Notes: generated by a model not told the origin, from the letters alone. A stretch of 8,030 nt of DNA from Deltaproteobacteria bacterium (GCA_021810985.1 JAJZQA010000111.1:1-8030); one strand, 5' to 3'; shown: positions 1-6,213, counted from the stretch's first letter. Numbers and translations: made by a program.

Positions 1-475
1 ATGCCAGCTTCTCTTTCGGCCAGTTGGGGTTGGCTGAGCTGAGGAAGGCCGCAATCTCCTCGGCGTTTTTCTTCAGCTTGTCGAACGCCACATCCTTTCC
101 TTCCTTGTTCTCGGCATAGGACGCGGTCATGTACTCCTTGATAGCTCCGTAGTGCCCGGCAAGAAGGCCGAACAGTCTGTTCGCGGCTTCCTTTCCGTAG
201 AACGGTATGACCGCATCCGCGATCTCATGGGCGTTCTTGACCACGTTCTCTTCGGCGACCTTGGCTGCTTCCGCATCCCCCAGTTTAGTGGTCAAGGCGA
301 CGTTCCGGACCCAGAAGATATGCCCTACCCAGAGGTCGCGGAGGGTCTCCCTCAGTTCAACCGCCTTCGGCGACTCCGTGCTGAATTTCAGCTTTCCTTT
401 TGCAAACGAAGGCGAAGCCGTGATCAAAGTCAGCGAAGTCAGGAAGAATGCCATCTTGATTGCCTTTTTCCACAT
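1..475 (-). CDS. secreted conserved protein of unknown function (C-terminus off window)
   Basis: Seen: an open frame from an ATG at 473-475 running off the left edge, 158 codons without a stop. Residues 1-25 are a clear Sec signal peptide (basic MWKK start, hydrophobic core, SPSFA before the likely cleavage after Ala25). The mature part is helical and charged, with WVGHIFWVRN at about 49-58, a PFYG turn at 91-94, GHYG at 107-110 and a terminal block EEIAAFLSSANPNWP at about 139-153. Recalled family: that block, plus the LRDLWxxHxxWxR start, matches a family of small secreted or cytoplasmic proteins often mislabelled in databases as acetylglutamate kinase or glycosyltransferase; no enzyme activity is established. 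Histidines 52 and 109 could bind a ligand or metal, which is inference. The start is fixed by AGGAGG eight bases upstream. The protein probably acts in the periplasm. It has its own promoter downstream of alkA. Confidence 0.8.
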   Translation of the reverse strand, partial: MWKKAIKMAFFLTSLTLITASPSFAKGKLKFSTESPKAVELRETLRDLWVGHIFWVRNVALTTKLGDAEAAKVAEENVVKNAHEIADAVIPFYGKEAANRLFGLLAGHYGAIKEYMTASYAENKEGKDVAFDKLKKNAEEIAAFLSSANPNWPKEKLA

Positions 476-483
476 TTTTTCTT

Positions 484-489
484 CCTCCT
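484..489 (-). promoter_or_regulatory. strong Shine-Dalgarno of the secreted protein
   Basis: On the minus strand AGGAGG lies eight bases before the ATG at 473-475, in an A-rich stretch. It decides the start and predicts efficient translation. Confidence 0.7.
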
Positions 490-515
490 TTTTGATTTTT
501 TGATATCCCCGTTCA

Positions 516-543
516 ATGGTAGCAAAGATGAGGTGGATGACAA
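516..543 (-). promoter_or_regulatory. probable sigma-70 promoter for the secreted protein
   Basis: Minus strand: TTGTCA (538-543, five of six consensus bases) is followed after 16 bases by TACCAT (516-521, four of six). Transcription would start near 508-511, leaving a leader of about 35 bases that contains the AGGAGG site. The promoter sits between the alkA stop at 581 and this gene, so the gene probably does not depend on alkA transcription. Called by eye; spacing is slightly short. Confidence 0.45.
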
Positions 544-580
544 GCCCGCGAGATGCGCACTTGTCGAAAAGGCTTACGCT

Positions 581-1504
581 TCAGGAGAGATGTCCGGCTT
601 CCGAAAGCCGGTCGAGAAGAAGGTGGAAGTAGATCAGTCCGCCGTACCCGCCCCATCCGGCCATGAGATCCTCCACCCCCCGGTAGTCGAGCGGTTCCGG
701 CAGCTGGAGCCAGCGTTCCAGGTTCTTCCTCCCCCCCACGTCGTCTCCCGGAAAGACATTCATCCGTCCCAGGGTGCGCAGGAGAAGATACTCGGCCGAC
801 CAGCGTCCGATGCCGCGCAGGGAGCAGAGCCTACGGACTGCCGCATCGTCCTCGAGCGCCTCTAGTTCCTCCGGGTCGAGTTCCCCAACTGCAATGCTAC
901 GCGCTAGGTCAACCAGGGTCCGCCCCTTCTGTCGACTGAACCCGAGCGCGCGAAACGCTTCCGGATCGAGGTCCTTGACAGTCTCCGGGCGGGGGAAGGC
1001 GTGCGGGGCGTCCTCGTCCGCGGAGAACGGCGGTCCGAAGGTGCGAACCAGACGGTTCAGGAACTGAATGCCGAAGGTGAGGGTCAGCTGCTGACAGGCC
1101 ACGGCGTTGGCAAGCCCCTCGAAGAGGGTTGGAAACAGGGGGGGCTTCACCCCTTTGAAGCGTGCCACCAGTTCCTTCAGTTTCCTGTCGCGGGCGGAGA
1201 TCTCGTACAAACCCGTCAGGTCTGTCCACAGGCCGAGCATCCGCGTCAGGGCCGCCCCTGCCTCCTCAACCAGATCGGAAACCGGGCGTGGAGCGGAGAG
1301 CGTCACGTGGAGCCTGGGGGAAGCAACCGTGCCTACCTGCCGGACCGCGACCAAGGCGGCCCTGCCGCGGAGGAAAAGGGCGCGCTGGTACACTCTGCCA
1401 TCCCAGAGGTCGAGGAGATTGTCGGGCCTGCGCCGGAGAACCCAGACAGTCAGGTCGAGGCGGAATGGGGGGAGCGGTTCAAGGGTGAAGACGACGGCGT
1501 CCAT
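581..1504 (-). CDS. alkA: AlkA-type DNA-3-methyladenine glycosylase II (HhH-GPD)
   Basis: Base-excision repair glycosylase that removes alkylated purines such as 3-methyladenine, leaving an abasic site; cytoplasmic. Seen: 307 residues, somewhat longer than E. coli AlkA (282). An AlkA-like N-terminal domain (about 1-105) has FRLDLTVWVLRRRPDN at 14-29. The HhH-GPD core follows: FEGLANAVACQQLT at about 128-141, the helix-hairpin-helix LRGIGRWSAEYLLLR at 229-243 and the catalytic segment NVFPGDD at 249-255, where Asp255 aligns with the catalytic aspartate Asp238 of E. coli AlkA. The C-terminal GWGGYGGLIYFHLLL replaces the usual WRPWRSYA-like block. The ATG is preceded in frame by TGA two codons upstream, so there is no longer form, and only a weak GAGAG ribosome site is present. 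The gene looks intact and is distinctly more GC-rich than the cyclase and ric genes. Which lesions it prefers cannot be read from sequence. Confidence 0.92.
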   Translation of the reverse strand: MDAVVFTLEPLPPFRLDLTVWVLRRRPDNLLDLWDGRVYQRALFLRGRAALVAVRQVGTVASPRLHVTLSAPRPVSDLVEEAGAALTRMLGLWTDLTGLYEISARDRKLKELVARFKGVKPPLFPTLFEGLANAVACQQLTLTFGIQFLNRLVRTFGPPFSADEDAPHAFPRPETVKDLDPEAFRALGFSRQKGRTLVDLARSIAVGELDPEELEALEDDAAVRRLCSLRGIGRWSAEYLLLRTLGRMNVFPGDDVGGRKNLERWLQLPEPLDYRGVEDLMAGWGGYGGLIYFHLLLDRLSEAGHLS

Positions 1505-1510
1505 GTACGT

Positions 1511-1639
1511 TCACTCTCTGTCCGGAGTTAGACCCCCTTGAACTGCATACATTGCGGCAATGGCGAGCATCATGAAGACAGCATCAAGGAAAGTCGCCAG
1601 AAGGGCCGTGGGAAACGATCAGGGTGGTCGCACAGGCAA
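1511..1639 (-). pseudogene. possible small membrane protein gene with one nonsense codon, just upstream of alkA
   Basis: Seen: AAGGAG at 1648-1653, then eight bases, then a TTG at 1637-1639 opening a frame that meets TGA at 1619-1621 (codon 7) and then stays open for 35 codons to TGA at 1511-1513, six bases before the alkA ATG. The downstream part has a membrane-like run (FLDAVFMMLAIAAMYAV) followed by a polar tail ending TPDRE, which looks like a real C-terminus. Restoring the single nonsense codon would give a protein of about 42 residues. An alternative is a 20-residue protein from the ATG at 1571-1573, but that has no ribosome binding site. I do not recognise the family. The position suggests it was once cotranscribed with alkA. 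The evidence is modest: composition and one ribosome binding site. Confidence 0.33.
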
Positions 1640-1663
1640 AAATGGTGCTCCTTAGCGTGCAAT

Positions 1664-2457
1664 TCACAACACATCCATCACCAGGGCGGTGCAATCGTCT
1701 TCTGGCGGTTCGGATACTCCGAAGTCACGCATGGCGGTGAGGATGCGGTCGAGCACCATTGCAGCACCAAGCCCCTTTTCCCGTAGCAGTTCATTGAGTC
1801 GCCCGGTGCCAAATCGTTCTCCCACAGCTTTGGCCGCCTCGATGATGCCGTCAGTTTAGAGGAGCAACCGATCTCCTTGCACAAATTGGAATGAGTCGCC
1901 CGATATGTCCGCCTGCCTGAAATACCTGAGCGGCTGGGCTGTGGGGCCAAGGTCGAGTACGATATTCCCACGCTGGACCACGGGCGGCACGTGGCCGGCG
2001 TTGACGTAGTCCATCACCAGTGTCTTCGGATTGACGATGCCCAGGAAGAGCTTGGTGGAAAAGTACTGGTCCACACTCTTTGAGCGTTCGGCAAAATGGA
2101 CCAGGAGATCATTGACCTGGGCGACTAGCCTGCACGGAGAAAACACCTCCAGCGCGGCATGGTGGATTAAACCGTAGACGAGCTACATGATCACCGAGGC
2201 GTGTAGGCCGTGACCGGTCAGTCGCCGATGAAGACGGCCTGGCTGGAGCCGGGTAGAGAGATGAAATCGAAATAGTCGCCCCTCGGCACACCGGCCGTGC
2301 GGTTCCTGTCCTCGATGCGGTTCCAGGAATGGGCCGGCAACCCCTTGAGAAAAAGCAGCCGTTCCACCTCACGGGCCAGCTTGAGTTCGAACCTGTCGAT
2401 GCTCAAGCGGCGCCGGTCATAGGCTGTATCGCCATGTGCGCATCCCTCTCCTATCAT
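1664..2457 (-). pseudogene. SpoIIE/RsbU-type PP2C serine phosphatase, degraded
   Basis: These phosphatases dephosphorylate anti-anti-sigma (STAS) proteins in partner-switching regulation. Seen, in three consecutive frame pieces: an N-terminal helical linker (DRFELKLAREVERLLF) and the metal-binding GDYFDFI motif, ending VFIGD at 2221; then VTGHGLHASVIM resumes one base out of frame, so one base has been lost at about 2220-2221 (GAC-GTG expected, GAC-TG found). A TAG follows at 2183-2185. The third part has AGHVPPVV and ends RLLL at a TAA (1856-1858) where the family has Tyr in YTDGI. It continues in frame as TDGIIEAAKAVGERFGTGRL and closes with EDDCTALVMDVL at 1664. Three independent lesions make it non-functional. 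The original N-terminus is uncertain: no clear ribosome site goes with the ATG at 2455-2457, and an N-terminal sensor or receiver domain may have been lost. Confidence 0.85.
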
Positions 2458-2695
2458 CAGAAAGCCTGAGTAGTAGCAGTCTCCCGTAGCTAATGGGGGG
2501 TGTTGGAGCTTGATTTAAAATCATACCCTCTCTGGTTGTTCATCAGCTCCGAGAACAAGTACCATCCAACTTGAAGTATATGCTGGTTTGTCCGGTGCGC
2601 AACAATTGGTAGCGTAAAAGCGTGGGTGCGGGGAATTTCATCCAATGGTTGTGGTTTAATTTCACTAATATACTTGTGTAATCAGGAGGCATATC
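2458..2695. other. intergenic region between divergent phosphatase pseudogene and universal stress protein
   Basis: About 240 bases without a supportable gene. On the plus strand a good minus-10-like TATACT occurs at 2669-2674, but no convincing minus-35 element lies at normal spacing, and the leader would be only about 15 bases. AGGAGG at 2684-2689 is the ribosome site of the downstream gene. No clear operator or terminator was found. It presumably once held the promoters of both divergent genes. Confidence 0.4.
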
Positions 2696-3169
2696 ATGGT
2701 AGACATCAAACGCACTCTTTTAGTGAGCAGAATGACCCAGTACTGCCGGTATGCCGTCCGCTACGGCGTTTCCCTCGCCAGGAAATACGATGCGGATCTC
2801 CATTTTCTGCACCTGGTCTCCAACCCGGCCGATATCAAGACGGTCAACACACCAGGAATATTATTCAAGGAAGAAGGCATTAAGAATTACAAAAACATTC
2901 AGCGGGAAGCCAATGAGGAGTTGGACCGGGTCATCAAACAAGAGACTCGAGGCTGTTTCCCCATTAAGGAACTGATCAGGGACGGCGAACCGGTCGACGA
3001 AATCGTGAATGTGGTGAACGAAGAGAAGATCGATCTTCTAGTTTTGCTTGCCCATGAGATGGGACGTCTTGAACACACCCTCTTCGGGGGCGATAACGAT
3101 GCCATAATCCGCAAAATACCCTGTTCGATCCTGCTGGTAAAGAAAGAGCCAGAACCGGTGAAGTGGTAG
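2696..3169 (+). CDS. universal stress protein, UspA-like fold
   Basis: Small cytoplasmic nucleotide-fold protein of the Usp family, which supports stress endurance. Seen: 157 residues, normal for a single Usp domain. The first strand is IKRTLLVSRMT, then SLARKYDADLHFLHLV at about 26-41, a long helix (NEELDRVIKQ), and the late strand IDLLVLLAHEMGR. The ATP-binding signature GxxGx9G[S/T] is degenerate: where HGRSG is usual the protein has HEMGR, and the following GS is GG, before the conserved IPCSILLV end. Nucleotide binding may therefore be weak or absent, as in the UspA subgroup; that is inference. AGGAGG lies six bases before the ATG. It is the only plus-strand gene in the window and converges on the ATPase remnant with nine bases between the stop codons. 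No regulator-binding site was identified. Confidence 0.9.
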   Translation: MVDIKRTLLVSRMTQYCRYAVRYGVSLARKYDADLHFLHLVSNPADIKTVNTPGILFKEEGIKNYKNIQREANEELDRVIKQETRGCFPIKELIRDGEPVDEIVNVVNEEKIDLLVLLAHEMGRLEHTLFGGDNDAIIRKIPCSILLVKKEPEPVKW

Positions 3170-3178
3170 TCGGTGAAG

Positions 3179-3640
3179 TTAGGACCTCTGAGCTAACAAC
3201 TCGGGCTGGGCGACATCGAATACCCGGTAGACAAGGAGTTTTATCCGGTCGTTGACGAGGAACCAGCAGAGCGAATAACCCCAGACGATGGCCGCCCATT
3301 GCCACCCGGTGGGTGCCATGAATATCCCGTAAACGGCGATGAGAGTCGCGATTGCCTGGGTGCCGAAGACTGCGGCGAACAGGATCTGTGCAGGAGGGAT
3401 CGACCAGAAGGTGCAACGGGTACGGGTCAGAAAGATGGTCAGGTATCCCGCCACCGACAGTTTCAGGTACATCACCGACTGGATCATCTCGCGGCTCAGG
3501 TGGAAGACCTGTTCAACGAGGTAGAACAGACCGAAAGAGGCAATCACTCGGCAACACCGAGCATCGAGGCGACACCCAGTACCGTCGGCATGTTCCAGGC
3601 TTCCGGCCGGTGACGGATAGTTCCGTCTGGTGCAAAGATT
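3179..3640 (-). pseudogene. C-terminal remnant of a plasma-membrane proton-efflux P-type ATPase
   Basis: Seen: the frame first reads RPEAWNMPTVLGVASMLGVA (about 3550-3610), hits TGA, and resumes one base out of phase at 3547 as VIASFGLFYLVEQVFHLSRE, giving a one-base loss at 3547-3551. It then runs uninterrupted to TAA at 3179. The product contains the last four membrane helices: VLGVASMLGVA/VIASFGLFYLV; YLKLSVAGYLTIFLTRTR; ILFAAVFGTQAIATLIAVYGI; WAAIVWGYSLCWFLVNDRIKLL. Family knowledge: the FLTRTR and WFLVNDRIKLL signatures belong to bacterial and fungal type H+-ATPases of about 800-850 residues. Roughly 150 residues remain; the catalytic DKTG loop, actuator and nucleotide-binding domains are absent. 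The 5' side runs into an unrelated membrane-protein gene, so the copy is a deletion remnant. The ORF from the GTG at 3547 could be translated, but an isolated membrane bundle has no transport function. Confidence 0.85.
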
Positions 3641-3824
3641 CGCCGATACGTTCAGCCATTCGTTCCCGCCGCAAATCGCGGAAGAACAGTAGTGCGATGG
3701 GGACCACCGTGATCATCAGCAGGCCTTCTGCCTCAACCAGGTGCAGCATGTGCATGAAAATTGCCGCCATTGCCGCAATAATTCCGGCAATGGCGTTCCA
3801 GTCGTATTTCAGGAAAGGTTTCAT
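3513..3824 (-). CDS. two-helix membrane protein, 3' end replaced by ATPase remnant out of frame
   Basis: Seen: ATG at 3822-3824, with AAGGG about nine bases upstream. Residues 1-68 look authentic: MKPFLKYDWN, a first membrane helix (AIAGIIAAMAAIFMHMLHLV, 11-30), a short acidic loop, a second helix (LLMITVVPIALLFF, about 35-48), then a basic amphipathic segment RDLRRERMAERIGESL. From about residue 70 to 103 the sequence is arginine- and cysteine-rich and corresponds to ATPase DNA read in the wrong frame, so that tail is an artefact of the junction near 3610-3640. I recognise the type (small conserved inner-membrane proteins beginning KYDWNAIAGIIAA) but know no function. It begins 52 bases after the ric stop in the same direction and could be cotranscribed with ric. 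The true original length is unknown. Confidence 0.6.
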   Translation of the reverse strand: MKPFLKYDWNAIAGIIAAMAAIFMHMLHLVEAEGLLMITVVPIALLFFRDLRRERMAERIGESLHQTELSVTGRKPGTCRRYWVSPRCSVLPSDCLFRSVLPR

Positions 3825-3876
3825 GACAGGCCCTTTTACTGCGGTGTTGAAATAGGCAGTTCAGCAGGTCACCTAC

Positions 3877-4605
3877 TCAAAGCTCGGCCGCCTTCAGAAA
3901 TAGGATGTTGTTCTCCAGATGAACATGCTTGTGGAGGTCGTTCTCGAACTCATCCAGTTTTCGATAGGTAAGCATGAAGGTGTTGCAGACGTCATCCGGT
4001 ATCTTGAATCCGTTGGCAAGGCGGCGGATTTCATGGATGGCGTCACCAACTTCTTCATGGTCGCGATGGAGCCTGACCAGAGAGTTCCTGATTGTCTCCC
4101 GGTCATTAACGTCCAGATGGTTACCGTTTGTTTTGGCTGCTTCTGCCCGTTTGAGTGCAGGAAAGGAAATCTCTTCCTCCTCTTTGAGGTGGGCGACCAT
4201 ATCAGTGGCGACCTTCTCGAAGATGGCAGCTATCTGGACTACCTCCGGATGCCGCTCTCCGTGCACCGTGGCGATCTTACGGGCATAAGCAACGATCTGC
4301 TCGTCGTTTTCCTTGAGATACACATGGTGGGTGTTGACGATATAGTCGGCAAGAAACGAAAGGGTCCAGGATGAATAATTCTGACTCCGGTCCACCGGTT
4401 CCTGCTGAAGAGACTCCAGTTCGCTTGTTAGTGCCGCAGGATCGATTCCCTTGCTTTTACAGGCTTCGACGATGGGAATCTTACCGCCACAGCAGAAATC
4501 AATTCCATGTCTTTCAAATATTTCTGCGGTCCGATAGTCGGCAGCGACAACCTCGCCGATGGTCTTTTGTAGCACATCTTTCGCCTGGGTTGATGATTCT
4601 TGCAT
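3877..4605 (-). CDS. ric: iron-sulfur cluster repair di-iron protein Ric (ScdA/YtfE/DnrN family)
   Basis: Cytoplasmic di-iron hemerythrin-like protein that helps restore iron-sulfur clusters damaged by nitric oxide or oxidants. Seen: 242 residues, slightly longer than the 220-residue E. coli YtfE. The N-terminal ScdA_N domain (about 8-65) carries the family motif HGIDFCCGGK, with Cys38-Cys39. The hemerythrin-like bundle has HH at 93-94, HGERHPE from 115, HLKEEE at 139-144, LHRDHEEVG from 179 and HVHLEN at 227-232. By spacing against YtfE, likely iron ligands are His94, His139, Glu143, His183, His227 and Glu231; all are present, so the protein should be functional. The start is supported by GGAAAGGAG just upstream. 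It lies 63 bases downstream of the heme-sensor cyclase and 52 upstream of the two-helix protein, all in one direction, suggesting an operon. I saw no clear NsrR, NorR or FNR/HcpR-type palindrome upstream. Confidence 0.95.
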   Translation of the reverse strand: MQESSTQAKDVLQKTIGEVVAADYRTAEIFERHGIDFCCGGKIPIVEACKSKGIDPAALTSELESLQQEPVDRSQNYSSWTLSFLADYIVNTHHVYLKENDEQIVAYARKIATVHGERHPEVVQIAAIFEKVATDMVAHLKEEEEISFPALKRAEAAKTNGNHLDVNDRETIRNSLVRLHRDHEEVGDAIHEIRRLANGFKIPDDVCNTFMLTYRKLDEFENDLHKHVHLENNILFLKAAEL

Positions 4606-4668
4606 AGCTTCTCCTTTCCGTTGTCTTGAAATAGTATGCCAAAGGGTCGAACAGGCTCAAATCTGGAT

Positions 4669-5964
4669 TCAGGTTTGGCAGTCACATCTTGTTTCAACAC
4701 GGTTCCTGCCTTTCTGTTTGGCAGCGTACATTGCTTCGTCTGATCTGATCATGAAGGTTTGAGCCGTGTCATCGGGATAGAATTGGGCCACACCGAAACT
4801 GCATGTTACGGAATGTACGATGGGGAAGTCGTGTTGTTCAATGGCAAGTCTGATCTTCTCAGCAAGAGACCGTCCTGTTTTCACGTCATTATTGTGCACA
4901 AGAATGATGAACTCTTCGCCGCCAAAACGAGCGAAGATGTCCGTCTCCCTTATGGCAGCATTAACTACAACGGCAAGTTCGCTGAGTACCCGGTCTCCAG
5001 TTTCGTGGCCAAATGTATCGTTAACCTTCTTGAAGTGGTCGATGTCGAAGAAGACAAGCGCCAGCGGCATGGAGTAGCGCTTTGCTTCTCGAATTTCCAT
5101 TTCCAGCAGTTCAATGAATTTCCGCCGATTAGTGATACCGGTCAGAAAATCGGTGGTGGCCTGACTTTCAAGCAGTGCATTAACTCGCTGCAGCTCTTCT
5201 TCTGCTCGGTCCCGTTCATCGGTGCGACGCTTGAGCCCGCGATAACCGGCATAAATCCCCGTGAGACCAAGTGCCCACATAATGCCGTGTCCTAACCAGA
5301 CCATGGCGGCCTGTTTGTGTAACGATGACTCGAACAGTTCCATCGGCAACTTGACGCTGATTCCGCCTCGAATATCCCCCACTTTGTAGCCTTGCTGACG
5401 ATGGCACGGAAGACAATTCTCGGTAGTCAAGAGCGGTCGCATTAGACGCAAGGAATGCTGTCCTCCTTCCTTGTCAACAGAGGCATATTCCTGTTCCCCT
5501 CTCTCGAATGCTTCTAACGCCGCAGTCTCCCATGCATCTGGCTGATTGTGCGGATTGAGCGGTTTGAGACTCGTTATTCGTCCGGAGATATGTTTTTTTC
5601 TCAGAGCAAGATCGTAAAGCTGCCGGGTCAGGTACGAAGGATTGACAAAAGTAAGGTTCTGCCCCCCAGGAGTTGTCAAGTCACGTTCAGGCACAATTGA
5701 ACGCGGAATATTGGGGTTCGGTGATGTCATGTCATTGATCGGGACGTAGATGCCACCATGCAGAGCAACCCAATTGCGAAAGAGCAGATCTTTGTCTATG
5801 TAGGCTCTAGCCACATTCTTGGCAATGGAGGTCATTTCCCTTTTCTGACTGGCGATGGCCACCAGCATGGAAATGACAATCACCATTGTCCAGGCGACAG
5901 CGAGCACCATGGAATAGTTCCCCGGCTGCACCAATATGCGCGAAAAAGTGTCGTTGCGTGTCAT
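4669..5964 (-). CDS. periplasmic c-type-heme sensor diguanylate cyclase (DUF3365/Tll0287-like + GGDEF)
   Basis: Membrane enzyme predicted to make cyclic di-GMP from two GTP in response to a periplasmic heme or redox signal. Seen: 431 residues. One membrane helix at about 18-38, a periplasmic domain of about 180 residues of DUF3365/Tll0287-like type with a single c-heme motif CLPCH (Cys184, Cys187, His188) near its end in the typical LLTTENCLPCH context, a second helix at about 221-240, a coiled linker (RDRAEEELQRVNALL), then GGDEF. The cyclase domain has FFDIDHFKKVND (305-316), the active-site motif GGEEF (348-352), and an intact RETD inhibitory site (339-342) five residues before it, so both catalysis and product feedback are expected. 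The ATG at 5962-5964 is directly preceded by an in-frame TAA and lacks its own ribosome site; it overlaps the stop of a tiny upstream ORF as ATGA, implying coupled translation. A later ATG (Met19) would cut into the first helix. Confidence 0.93.
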   Translation of the reverse strand: MTRNDTFSRILVQPGNYSMVLAVAWTMVIVISMLVAIASQKREMTSIAKNVARAYIDKDLLFRNWVALHGGIYVPINDMTSPNPNIPRSIVPERDLTTPGGQNLTFVNPSYLTRQLYDLALRKKHISGRITSLKPLNPHNQPDAWETAALEAFERGEQEYASVDKEGGQHSLRLMRPLLTTENCLPCHRQQGYKVGDIRGGISVKLPMELFESSLHKQAAMVWLGHGIMWALGLTGIYAGYRGLKRRTDERDRAEEELQRVNALLESQATTDFLTGITNRRKFIELLEMEIREAKRYSMPLALVFFDIDHFKKVNDTFGHETGDRVLSELAVVVNAAIRETDIFARFGGEEFIILVHNNDVKTGRSLAEKIRLAIEQHDFPIVHSVTCSFGVAQFYPDDTAQTFMIRSDEAMYAAKQKGRNRVETRCDCQT

Positions 5965-6047
5965 TTATCCACGGCCAGATCAATAAAAAGTGTTATCGAC
6001 GACAGAGTTCCCAACAAAAACCCCAGAAAGCAATTTTTTTTGGTCAT
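5961..6047 (-). CDS. 28-residue hydrophobic small protein or coupling leader of the heme cyclase
   Basis: Seen: AAGGAG, seven bases, ATG at 6045-6047, then 28 codons ending in TGA at 5961-5963, which overlaps the cyclase ATG as ATGA. The peptide begins MTKKN and carries one membrane-like stretch (CFLGFLLGTLSSITLFI, residues 6-22) before an acidic end (DLAVDK). It fits a one-helix inner-membrane peptide or simply a leader whose translation delivers ribosomes to the cyclase, which has no ribosome site of its own. Codons 2-5 contain eight consecutive A bases, a possible slippage site. Its own ATG in turn overlaps the stop of another small ORF. No known family is recognised. The strong ribosome site and exact overlap make translation likely; function is unknown. 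Confidence 0.6.
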   Translation of the reverse strand: MTKKNCFLGFLLGTLSSITLFIDLAVDK

Positions 6048-6136
6048 GGACGGTCTCCTTGGTGGTGCAATGTCACTTTGTTAAAGATGAATGCTGCTAT
6101 TCTCTCCTTACGTGGTGCTTCGTCTGAATATGTCAA
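6044..6136 (-). CDS. possible 30-residue leader ORF with TTG start
   Basis: Seen: AAAGGAG, six bases, TTG at 6134-6136, and an open frame of 30 codons whose TGA (6044-6046) overlaps the ATG of the next small ORF, again as ATGA. The peptide is charged and soluble-looking (TYSDEAPRKERIAAFIFNK, then LHHQGDRP). If real, three ORFs in a row (this, the 28-residue peptide, the cyclase) are joined by four-base overlaps. Against it: the start is TTG, no homologue is recalled, and the same bases read TTGACA, a perfect minus-35 box, although no decent minus-10 follows at proper spacing. A further AAGGAG lies inside the frame (about 6103-6108). Confidence 0.3.
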   Translation of the reverse strand: MTYSDEAPRKERIAAFIFNKVTLHHQGDRP

Positions 6137-6213
6137 ACGTTGCTCCTTTCGACCGGGGCGGGGTACGTTATGCCAGTTCCCTCTACCCTGGCCATCGCAG
6201 TCAGTTCATGGGG
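6137..6213. other. short gap between DUF488 copy 1 and the leader ORFs
   Basis: Seventy-seven bases holding the AAAGGAG site of the possible TTG ORF (6143-6149). I find no clear terminator hairpin for the DUF488 gene and no convincing promoter, so the heme cyclase may be transcribed from an unrecognised promoter here or by read-through. Confidence 0.3.

Noticed and set aside
152..865. 237-codon plus-strand frame across the secreted-protein gene and the end of alkA
   Set aside because: It crosses two genes and a promoter on the other strand, and its composition is erratic with no recognisable domain.
1001..1531. 176-codon plus-strand frame opposite alkA
   Set aside because: Antisense to a clear HhH-GPD protein in GC-rich DNA, where long spurious frames are common.
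1538..1786. Plus-strand 82-codon frame with a CxxC-like start (NCIHCGNGEHH)
   Set aside because: The cysteine-histidine pattern is not a complete zinc site, and the frame lies opposite the phosphatase end and the hydrophobic small frame.
4624..4645. Sigma-54-like TTGGCAT-N4-TTTCA upstream of ric
   Set aside because: The minus-24 part is fair, but the minus-12 part lacks the GC dinucleotide; too weak to call.
4759..5295. 178-codon open frame on the plus strand inside the GGDEF gene
   Set aside because: It is antisense to strongly recognisable GGDEF and linker sequence, has no family match I recognise and no ribosome site; a shadow frame.
6131..6136. TTGACA as a minus-35 box for the heme cyclase operon
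   Set aside because: No acceptable minus-10 hexamer lies 16-18 bases downstream, and a ribosome site sits directly upstream of the same TTG, which fits a start codon as well or better.
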